This document shows, in pieces, positions 15,297 to 21,855 of a DNA stretch of 29,582 bases. Each line of letters begins with the position of its first letter. Within the stretch, counting starts at the first letter, position 1. The position numbers and the translations under genes are program-made. This DNA is from Gemmatimonadaceae bacterium (GTDB lineage: Bacteria > Latescibacterota > UBA2968 > UBA8231): assembly GCA_002726335.1 (NCBI GenBank), contig PBSR01000078.1, positions 1 to 29,582 on the forward strand. Reading direction: 5' to 3'. The notes under the pieces were generated by a model. The model searched no databases. It was not told where the DNA came from and saw only the letters and a list, made by a program, of their open reading frames with translations.

Positions 15297-15322
15297 ATCG
15301 CAATCCAGCCCCCCAGGGAGGG

Positions 15323-17698
15323 CTAGTAGACGACGCTGATCACCTGGCGCCGACCCCGGTCTCCAGTATCCCCGGCAACACTGATCTCAACCACATAGAG
15401 GCCCGGAGAGACCAGACTGCCGGCGTCGTCCCGGCCATCCCAGGTGAGCTCGGTGCGCCCGGCAGTCCCTGACAGCTCAGCGCTGTACATCCGGTGACCC
15501 GACAGGTCGAAAACCGACAGAGTCAGGGGACGGGGTACGAGCACGTTCACCAGATCAAAGACGGCGATGAGCTCATCATTGAGCCCATCGCCATTCGGCG
15601 TGATCGCTCTGCTGTTCGTACCGAGGTTGCCGACCAGGTTCTGAGTCACGGGCAGCATAACGACATTGGTGCTGCTTTCCACCAGATCGGTTGCGTCACC
15701 TGCATCCACCAGTTGCCGGACCGTCTCTTGTTGACGGCTATCCTGAAGAAACAGATCGAAGCGTGTTCCCTGGAGGAACACCGAAGTGGAGAAGCGGAGT
15801 TCGACCAGTTGATTCGACCGCACGCGGCTGGGTAATGTCACGCGGAACCCCCCGCCGACCGTGTCGACCTGACCCGCGACGATCTCATCGTTGACGAGCA
15901 CGTCGGCAAACTCGACTCCGGTAGAGGACTGCAGCAGCAGCTGGTCGAACCCGGAGCCTGCCGTGCGCAGAGGGCGCAGGAAGTAAGAGAACTCCGATTT
16001 TACGCCGGGCTCTGCCTGCAGCGGGTAGACCTCGCCCAAGGTCGATTCGGCCAGGGGCGCGGTGAAGTTCACGGCGAGCCAGTCGAGGCTGGCGCCGGCA
16101 TCGCCGTCGTCGGACGTGAGTCGGATATCCAACTCCATGAACTGGCGTGGTGACGGCGACTGGAAGCTCTCACCGGATTCGGTATACTCCTTGCTCCAGG
16201 GGCTCCAGTCGCCACCGGAGGTGATGAGCGTGTCGATCTCGCCGCGGAAGCTCGGAATCAGCTTGCCATAGCGTTTTTCGGTTACCTGCTTGCCGTTCTT
16301 GTCGTAGAACACGAACTGGTTGACAACCTCGTTCCCGGTCCGCGTACGGATCTCGACGCGCGTTCCGGGCGGCACATCGGCGTCCCACTCCACCGTGTTC
16401 AGGTTCTTTGTGCCGCCGAGGCTGATCAGCGGCGACTGGAACTGCACTTCGATCGGGTGCCCGGAGCCGTACATCATGATCTCGTCTGTCGCGCCGCCCG
16501 CACCACATCCCTTTACTTCGATGGGGGCAACACTCTCGTCGTCATCTACACGTTGGAAACTCGTGCACGAGGTGTCCCAGAACTTCCAGAAGATGCGCAT
16601 GAAGCGCGTCGCGATCGGGTCGAACTCATGATCCACCAACCCTCTGGCACTATTCTCCGGTCGTGCCAGACCCGAGTGGTGCTTTGACCAGATGCGGGTA
16701 CCATCGGGTGACAGCGAACCATCGGAGGTCATAAGCTCATAGTCGCGGAAACCCCAGCGCCGCCGCGACACGTAGTGCCTCGTCGTGATCGCACCGCCAA
16801 ATACCGACCGGTGCACGACGCCGCCGACGACGCGCACGAGGCCGACGTTGTACGTCGCACCCAGATCGAGGATCATGTGCGCATCGATGTCCTCAGATCC
16901 CCGGCCTGCGGTGCCGTGCCGCCAACGTGTGTAGAGATCGCCGTCTACCAAGGCACGGGCATTCCCCAGCGGTGCCGTCTCGGTGTTCTTTGAATTGATG
17001 CCCACCGCCACATCAAGACCACCGCCCCGTGACAGCAGATCGAAGGCGATGTTGTCGCCGAAGTCATTGACCACGACCTCGACAAGCCGCGCCCCTTCCG
17101 TCGGCAACAGGAAATCCACGCGGATGAACTGGATAGGCTGACGATCAGGGTCTTCCAGGGTCAAGGTGACAACGTCGTCCTTGTTGCCTTTGAAGCGTTC
17201 GTTAACGCGGTAGACCAGCGAGCCCGGAATCGGAGCGGCAATAATGTCGGTCGCCGGCTCGCCCGTCGACAGGAGCAGGTCGAACAACTCAAAGGCCGGT
17301 GCCTCATCGTCAAACACCAACTCCACACTGCTGGCACTGACTCCCCGGCCCAGGTCGATCTCGATGAACCAATCGTCGGCAGGGCGATCCCAGTCAGGCT
17401 CCCAGCCGGTGGCCTGGTTGCCATCGATGGCCCGACGGGCAGTGGCGGCATTTGAGCCGGCTGCATGGATTCCCCCACCATAGTCGCCGATGTTTTCGAC
17501 CGCGTTGGTGCCGCGACGTAACTCCACAGTGCGTATCACATCGCGGTCGAGTTCCACAGCACCGAGAGGCAGAGACCACTGCCGCCAATCTACGGCGCTG
17601 TCGAAGCGGATCTGTTCGGACTGCGCCTGGCTCGGGAGGACACTCGTGAGCACGAGTAGACTGAGAGAGAGGAACAACTGCCTCGAAGCGAGGGTCAT
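15323..17698 (-). CDS. Secreted discoidin-like protein with TPNGDG/FlgD-type C-terminal module
   Basis: This is a 791-residue protein. The start at ATG 17698 is chosen because it places a clean signal peptide (RQLFLSLSLLVLTSVLPSQAQS) at the N-terminus; the open frame extends to 17905 across the tRNA terminator region. Two F5/8 type C (discoidin)-like regions are seen: AIDGNQATGWEPDW followed by DWFIEIDLGRGV, and LVDGDLYTRWRHG followed by MILDLGATYNVG. These usually bind carbohydrates or surfaces. The C-terminus has ITPNGDGLNDE and an FlgD-Ig-like WDGRDDAGSLVSPGLYVVEI, typical of large secreted proteins of FCB-group bacteria and sometimes linked to type IX secretion. Its role is probably cell-surface or extracellular binding. 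It is transcribed alone, convergent with the glycyl radical enzyme. Confidence 0.82.
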   Translation of the reverse strand: MTLASRQLFLSLSLLVLTSVLPSQAQSEQIRFDSAVDWRQWSLPLGAVELDRDVIRTVELRRGTNAVENIGDYGGGIHAAGSNAATARRAIDGNQATGWEPDWDRPADDWFIEIDLGRGVSASSVELVFDDEAPAFELFDLLLSTGEPATDIIAAPIPGSLVYRVNERFKGNKDDVVTLTLEDPDRQPIQFIRVDFLLPTEGARLVEVVVNDFGDNIAFDLLSRGGGLDVAVGINSKNTETAPLGNARALVDGDLYTRWRHGTAGRGSEDIDAHMILDLGATYNVGLVRVVGGVVHRSVFGGAITTRHYVSRRRWGFRDYELMTSDGSLSPDGTRIWSKHHSGLARPENSARGLVDHEFDPIATRFMRIFWKFWDTSCTSFQRVDDDESVAPIEVKGCGAGGATDEIMMYGSGHPIEVQFQSPLISLGGTKNLNTVEWDADVPPGTRVEIRTRTGNEVVNQFVFYDKNGKQVTEKRYGKLIPSFRGEIDTLITSGGDWSPWSKEYTESGESFQSPSPRQFMELDIRLTSDDGDAGASLDWLAVNFTAPLAESTLGEVYPLQAEPGVKSEFSYFLRPLRTAGSGFDQLLLQSSTGVEFADVLVNDEIVAGQVDTVGGGFRVTLPSRVRSNQLVELRFSTSVFLQGTRFDLFLQDSRQQETVRQLVDAGDATDLVESSTNVVMLPVTQNLVGNLGTNSRAITPNGDGLNDELIAVFDLVNVLVPRPLTLSVFDLSGHRMYSAELSGTAGRTELTWDGRDDAGSLVSPGLYVVEISVAGDTGDRGRRQVISVVY

Positions 17699-17710
17699 GC
17701 GCTGGGTTCC

Positions 17711-17725
17711 TGGTACGCGGTACCA
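17711..17725. repeat. 15-bp palindrome upstream of the discoidin-like gene
   Basis: TGGTAC-GCG-GTACCA is a perfect inverted repeat 12 bases before the ATG at 17698. It could be an operator or a small hairpin near the ribosome-binding region. Confidence 0.45.
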
Positions 17726-17814
17726 TCCGGAAGATGTCAAAGCAGGGAGCGATATGAGGACATTCCAGCCGGTGGGGAAGTGGGGCAGCTGCGAAAAACA
17801 GTCCCTATTCATCC

Positions 17815-17858
17815 CCAAACGAATAACGCCAATCCGCTGTTTGAAAGCGAATCGGCGT
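17815..17858 (-). terminator. Likely terminator of the tRNA-Arg gene
   Basis: On the minus strand a 13-bp stem (17846-17858 with 17826-17838, two G-U pairs, 7-base loop) begins 17 bases past the tRNA 3' end and is followed by the moderately T-rich TATTCGTTT. Confidence 0.6.
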
Positions 17859-17875
17859 AAGTCGTTGCAGCAGTA

Positions 17876-17952
17876 TGGTGCGCCCAGGAGAATTCGAATC
17901 CCCAACCTTCTGATCCGTAGTCAGATGCTCTATCCAATTGAGCTATGGGCGC
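17876..17952 (-). tRNA. tRNA-Arg (anticodon ACG)
   Basis: This 77-base tRNA is read on the minus strand. The acceptor stem GCGCCCA pairs with TGGGCGC, and the 3' CCA is encoded. The D-arm has AGCTCAATTGGATAGAGC. The anticodon stem TCTGA/TCAGA encloses the loop CTACGGA, giving anticodon ACG (arginine, CGN codons after A34 deamination to inosine). The T-arm has GGTTCGAAT-type sequence (GGGGATTCGAATTCTCC). Confidence 0.96.
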
Positions 17953-17965
17953 ATGCTCAGCAGTA

Positions 17966-17993
17966 AAAGTAAGGTCACCCCGGGGATCGTCAA
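17966..17993 (-). promoter_or_regulatory. Probable promoter of tRNA-Arg
   Basis: On the minus strand TTGACG (17993-17988) and TACTTT (17971-17966) are separated by 16 bp. The -10 ends 13 bases before the mature tRNA 5' end, giving a very short leader. The -35 overlaps a small repeat (GGGTTGACGA, twice) at the end of thrC. Confidence 0.5.
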
Positions 17994-18006
17994 CCCGAAG
18001 GGTTCG

Positions 18007-19194
18007 TCAACCCGGCGAGCTGAAGCTGTCGAGGGCTTCCAGGTACTTGTATCCCGATCCGGTGTTGAACAGCACCACCCGCTCGTCGGCGCCCACGTCT
18101 CCCCGATCTCTCAGCCGCAGCAGAGCGGCAAGTGTTGCGCCGCCCTCCGGCGCGGGGAAGATGCCGGTGTGCCGGGCGAAATCGTGGCTCGCACCGACGA
18201 GCTCGTCATCGCTGACGGCCACGGCGGTGCCGCCGCTCTCCCGCAGGGACCGCAGCATGAGAAAGTCCCCCACAGCACCCGGGACGCGCAGCCCGGAGGC
18301 GACAGTGTGGGCTCCCTGCCAGGGCTCGGCTGCCTCGGCGCCGGCCTCGAAGGCACGCACAATGGGGGCACAGCCCTCGGCCTGCACCGAGACCATCCGC
18401 GGGCGCCGGCCCGGCTCGATCCAGCCGAGTTGCTCCATCTCCTCGAAAGCTTTCCACATGCCGATGAGACCGGTGCCACCGCCCGTGGGGTAGATGACGA
18501 CGTCGGGCAGCTCCCAGCCCAGTTGCTCGGCCAGCTCGTAGCCCATCGTCTTCTTGCCCTCCACCCGGTACGGCTCCTTGAGGGTCGACACGTCGAACCA
18601 GCCTTCGGCCTCTTTCCGTTCGCCGACGATGCGGCCACAATCGGAGATCAGCCCGTCCACCAGTTCCAGCCTGGCGCCGCAGGACCGCACCTCCACCTGG
18701 AACGCCACGGGCGTGTCCCGCGGCATGAAGACGTGGCACTCCAGGCCGGCTGCCGCAGCATAAGCGGCCAGGGCTCCACCAGCATTGCCGGCGGTGGGGA
18801 TGGCGAGTCTGTCCGCCCCACGGGCGGCGGCGGCGGTGACGGCCGCCGACAACCCGCGGGCCTTGAACGACCCCGTGGGATTCACCGATTCATCCTTGAT
18901 CAGCAGCCGCCCGAATCCCGACCACGAGCCCAGGCGTGACGCGGTGCGCAGGGGCGTGAAGCCTTCCTCCAGGGTGATCTCGCGGTCACCGTCTCGCAGG
19001 GGCATGACCTCACGGTAGCGCCACATGTTCAATTCCCGACCGGCAAGGTCATCGCGAGACATGGACTTCGACAGCTCATCGAGGTCGTAGCGGGCGAACA
19101 GTGGTGCGCCGTGGGCGGACAGGTTGTGCAGACCGTCCACGCCGTAGTGCTCGCCAGTGCGCGTGCATTCCAGGTGCGTGAAGGCGGAGTTCAC
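18007..19194 (-). CDS. thrC: Threonine synthase
   Basis: This 395-residue PLP enzyme converts O-phosphohomoserine to threonine. The PLP lysine is Lys111 in NPTGSFKARG. Other fold-type II features are TAGNAGGALAAYAAAAG (phosphate-binding region), YPTGGGTGLIG and a C-terminal LFNTGSGYKYL. The N-terminal HLECTRTGEHY segment fits the long cytosolic threonine synthase type. The GTG start is chosen because it overlaps the nadD stop as GTGA and has AAGGA eight bases upstream. It is the last gene of a long minus-strand cluster. Just past its stop, two copies of GGGTTGACGA can form short alternative hairpins, one of which contains the likely -35 of the tRNA-Arg promoter. Confidence 0.93.
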   Translation of the reverse strand: MNSAFTHLECTRTGEHYGVDGLHNLSAHGAPLFARYDLDELSKSMSRDDLAGRELNMWRYREVMPLRDGDREITLEEGFTPLRTASRLGSWSGFGRLLIKDESVNPTGSFKARGLSAAVTAAAARGADRLAIPTAGNAGGALAAYAAAAGLECHVFMPRDTPVAFQVEVRSCGARLELVDGLISDCGRIVGERKEAEGWFDVSTLKEPYRVEGKKTMGYELAEQLGWELPDVVIYPTGGGTGLIGMWKAFEEMEQLGWIEPGRRPRMVSVQAEGCAPIVRAFEAGAEAAEPWQGAHTVASGLRVPGAVGDFLMLRSLRESGGTAVAVSDDELVGASHDFARHTGIFPAPEGGATLAALLRLRDRGDVGADERVVLFNTGSGYKYLEALDSFSSPG

Positions 19195-19769
19195 AGGTAG
19201 AGTCCTTGCTGAGCCACGTACCGTTCCACCGCTTCGGGAACCAGACAGCGGATGGACAGGCCCCGTTGCAGGCGTTGGCGGATATCGGTGGAGGAGATAT
19301 CGTACGTGGGTGTCGACAGGTGCCGGATGCGGTCGACGAAGGTCAGGTCGTCCGGTCCCGCCGATTCGACGCGCGTGCCGGAGACGACGGTGGCCAGCTC
19401 GAGGATCCCCTCAGGGTCGTGCCAGGAGGACAGATCGGCGACGTTGTCCGCGCCGATGATCAGGTACAGGTCGCTGTCGGTATGTTCGGCGCGCAGCTGG
19501 CGCAGGGTGTCGACGGAGTACGATGGTCCGCTGCGGTCGAGTTCGATGCCGCAGACCTCGAAATTCGACATCCCGTCGACGGCGAGACGGACCATTTCCA
19601 GGCGATCGATGGCGCCCGCCACGTGGTCGTCCTTGTGCGGCGGATCGGCGGCAGGGACGAAGAGGACACGGTCCAGGGGCAAACCCTCGAGCACGGCTCG
19701 GGCCAGCAGCAGATGCCCGTTGTGTACCGGGTCAAAGGTGCCACCGAGAATGCCGAGACGCTCGGTCAC
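19191..19769 (-). CDS. nadD: Nicotinate-nucleotide adenylyltransferase
   Basis: This 192-residue enzyme transfers AMP to nicotinate mononucleotide in NAD synthesis. The N-terminus ERLGILGGTFDPVHNGH holds the nucleotidyltransferase GGTFDPxHxGH motif. VPAADPPHKDD, YLIIGADNVADLSSW and the C-terminal ISSTDIRQRL (SSTxIR) are family signatures. GTG 19769, eleven bases after the bamD stop and preceded by a GAGGGGGAGG stretch, is the only start that fits the family N-terminus. It overlaps thrC by four bases (GTGA), so the two are translationally coupled. Confidence 0.95.
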   Translation of the reverse strand: MTERLGILGGTFDPVHNGHLLLARAVLEGLPLDRVLFVPAADPPHKDDHVAGAIDRLEMVRLAVDGMSNFEVCGIELDRSGPSYSVDTLRQLRAEHTDSDLYLIIGADNVADLSSWHDPEGILELATVVSGTRVESAGPDDLTFVDRIRHLSTPTYDISSTDIRQRLQRGLSIRCLVPEAVERYVAQQGLYL

Positions 19770-19779
19770 GTCCTCCCCC

Positions 19780-20523
19780 TCACTCCAGGTCGAGCTCGGC
19801 GACCCACTGTCTGACGTCATCGAGGAGCTTCTCCTCCTCAGCGCCCTGCAGGACTTCCTGCCAGTGACCCCGCGCCTCGTCGATCTCGCCCTCGACGCGG
19901 GCAATGTCGCCCAGCTGGGCCAGGCCGTGCCAGTACCAGGACGTGAGTGGATAGGCGGCCAGCAACTGTTCGTAGGCCATTCGCGCCGCGCGCAGGTGGC
20001 CCTGGCGGTGGTAGAGGCGCGAGGCCAGGAACTGCTTCTTGGCCAGCCGCGAGCGCAACTCGCCGATACGGGTCCGGGCGTCGACGACCAGTGGACTGTC
20101 GACGTTGTCCTCGATGAAGCGTCGGTACGCGTTCAGCGCTTCGTACGTCTCGCTCTGATCGAGCTCGGCGCGGCGGCTCTGCTCCAGGTACGACTCACCG
20201 ATCTTGTACTGGGCATCGTCACGCCACTGACTCGACGGGTAGGTGTCGACGACGCGCTCGTACTCGAAAGCGGCGCTGACGAATTCTTCCATGCCGAAGT
20301 AGGATTCGGCCAGGTAGTACTGAGCTTCGGCGACGCGGGCATGACCGGGAAAATTGCTGACGATCCGCTGGAAGCTCTCCACCGCCTCGAGAAAACGACG
20401 CCGCTCGAAGTCGCGGCCACCCTCTTCGAAGTAGTAGTCGGCGCCCCTGAGCTCGGGCGGCCCTTTGCTGGCACAACCGGAGAGCAGGAGTACGGTCAGG
20501 AGTAGGTGTCTGGGTTTCATCAT
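19780..20523 (-). CDS. bamD: Outer-membrane assembly lipoprotein BamD (YfiO-like, TPR)
   Basis: This is a 247-residue lipoprotein: HLLLTVLLLSGCASKG gives a lipobox with Cys about 17. TPR-like repeats follow, including FLEAVESFQRIVSNFPGHARVAEA-type helices, YYLAESYFGMEEF and YPSSQWRDDAQYKIGESYL, as in BamD, which supports BamA in inserting outer-membrane barrels. A C-terminal TPR-like part (YEQLLAAYPLTSWYWHGLAQLG) is longer than a minimal BamD core but within the family range. It starts at ATG 20523, overlapping the preceding stop as ATGA with no Shine-Dalgarno of its own, so translation is probably coupled. A second ATG follows directly. Confidence 0.85.
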   Translation of the reverse strand: MMKPRHLLLTVLLLSGCASKGPPELRGADYYFEEGGRDFERRRFLEAVESFQRIVSNFPGHARVAEAQYYLAESYFGMEEFVSAAFEYERVVDTYPSSQWRDDAQYKIGESYLEQSRRAELDQSETYEALNAYRRFIEDNVDSPLVVDARTRIGELRSRLAKKQFLASRLYHRQGHLRAARMAYEQLLAAYPLTSWYWHGLAQLGDIARVEGEIDEARGHWQEVLQGAEEEKLLDDVRQWVAELDLE

Positions 20524-21119
20524 CGATTCGAGAAGAAGAGGTAGACGAGGCTGCCGAGGACAGTCGTGATGATCACGGGCTCGACGAACTTGCCCCAGGT
20601 GCGCTGTTCGAGATCGGTCTTGGCGAAACCGAACCGGGAGTGTTGCAGGGCGTCGATCTGGCCCTTCGGGACACGGTCCTGATGTTCGGCGTGACCGTCG
20701 CCCGACCACACCAGTTCGCCCCCCTGGTGGAGTTCGAGGCGTACCACGACACGACAGCGCCGCGTCACCGATCCTCCGAGCAGGCCCGACTGTCCGGTGA
20801 TGCCGAGATCGACGACACGCCATGACAGCTGTGTCGCCGCACTCTCATCGAGGCTGACCTCCAGGCCACGGGACAACAGGTCCTGCGCCAGGATGTGCTC
20901 GAAGAGCCAGTTGGCGGTATGACTCGAAGCCGATGTGAGGCCGATGGGGCCGGAGGACTCGCCAGCGGCTTCCGCCGGCAGTTGCATCTCACCGATCGCA
21001 TCGACCACAGCCTGCTGCGCCGTCTGCGTCACCAGATCGAGGTTGCTGGCTTCGAGAGCGACGGCCGGAAGCGCCGACGACAGGCACAGGAGAAGGGAAA
21101 CAACGGCGGCTCCCCTCAT
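20520..21119 (-). CDS. Exported protein of unknown function with C-terminal hydrophobic tail
   Basis: This is a 199-residue protein. It has an N-terminal signal peptide (MRGAAVVSLLLCLSSALPAVALEA) and a C-terminal hydrophobic stretch (IITTVLGSLVYLFFS). Between them, alternating helix and strand segments (NWLFEHILAQDLLSRGLEV, then LSWRVVDLGI, then VVVRLELHQGGELVWSG) weakly recall the FlgO/CsgG-type fold, which I would not assert. GGAGG lies nine bases before the ATG. It starts one base after the cpoB stop and overlaps bamD by four bases. Placement between cpoB and bamD suggests an envelope role. Confidence 0.7.
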   Translation of the reverse strand: MRGAAVVSLLLCLSSALPAVALEASNLDLVTQTAQQAVVDAIGEMQLPAEAAGESSGPIGLTSASSHTANWLFEHILAQDLLSRGLEVSLDESAATQLSWRVVDLGITGQSGLLGGSVTRRCRVVVRLELHQGGELVWSGDGHAEHQDRVPKGQIDALQHSRFGFAKTDLEQRTWGKFVEPVIITTVLGSLVYLFFSNR

Positions 21120-21120
21120 T

Positions 21121-21798
21121 TCACCCGCCCTCCACATAGCGCAACTCCTTGCGGGCGGCGGGCACGTACTCGCTGTCGGGGTGTTCGCCGATGAGCCGCC
21201 GGAAGGCCGTCACGGCCTGATCCTTCTCCCCGAGGGCAAGGTAGGTACGGGCGATCATCAGCTGGGCGTCGTCCTCTTTTTCGGTCGCCTCGAAGGACAG
21301 GACCTTGGTGAAGGCGGCCAGCGCCTGGCGGTAGCGGCCAAGACCATAGTACGACTCTCCGATCCAGTACTGGGCGTTGTCACTCAGAGAGTGAGAGGGA
21401 GACCGTTCGACGATGTCGGCGAAGGCGGCCAGCGCCGCCTCGTAGTCGCGTTCCTGGTGCAGGGCATAGGCGGCGCTGTACGCCGAGGCCACATCGGCAG
21501 TTCCGGTGGCCGGCAGACGACCCAGTCCGTCGATCCGTTCCCCGGCTTCGGCGACCCTGGCCTGCAGGATGGCGACACTCTCCTCCACACGCCGCAGTCG
21601 CTCCGCCTGGGCCTTCTCGCGGTCGTAGGCGGCGTCGAGGGAGCGCTCGAGGGCGGTCACGTGGTCACGCAGGTCGGCATCCGACGCATCGAGCCGGTCA
21701 ACGAGGTCTTTTCTGCCTGAGGTACAGCCCAACACAGCCGTCGACAGGACGGCCAGGGCCAGCAGGGCAGCGGATATGATCGGTCGAGGAATTCGCAT
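21121..21798 (-). CDS. cpoB: Tol-Pal associated CpoB/YbgF-like TPR lipoprotein
   Basis: This is a 225-residue protein. The N-terminus ALLALAVLSTAVLGCTSG has a lipobox VLGC. A long coiled coil follows (about residues 30-90, heptad-rich RLDASDADLRDHVTALERSL region). Three TPR-like repeats then include YEAALAAFADIVERSP, AQYWIGESYYGLGRYRQAL and AFRRLIGEHPDSEYVPAA. This is the CpoB/YbgF pattern: coiled coil plus TPR that coordinates Tol-Pal with peptidoglycan synthesis. CpoB of E. coli is periplasmic, not lipidated. AGGAGG lies 16 bases before ATG 21798, unusually far; a TTG at 21813 is too close to it. It is followed by an envelope gene cluster. Confidence 0.8.
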   Translation of the reverse strand: MRIPRPIISAALLALAVLSTAVLGCTSGRKDLVDRLDASDADLRDHVTALERSLDAAYDREKAQAERLRRVEESVAILQARVAEAGERIDGLGRLPATGTADVASAYSAAYALHQERDYEAALAAFADIVERSPSHSLSDNAQYWIGESYYGLGRYRQALAAFTKVLSFEATEKEDDAQLMIARTYLALGEKDQAVTAFRRLIGEHPDSEYVPAARKELRYVEGG

Positions 21799-21855
21799 CT
21801 CAGGGTAGCACAAACCTCCTAAGATGCGACCGAAAGCGGGACGGGTCCAATCGGA

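Noticed and set aside
17699..17905. Upstream extension of the discoidin-like gene to 17905
   Set aside because: It would read through the tRNA terminator and place the signal peptide internally.
17876..17952. tRNA as an integration site of a mobile element
   Set aside because: No integrase, transposase or duplicated tRNA 3' end was found in the window.
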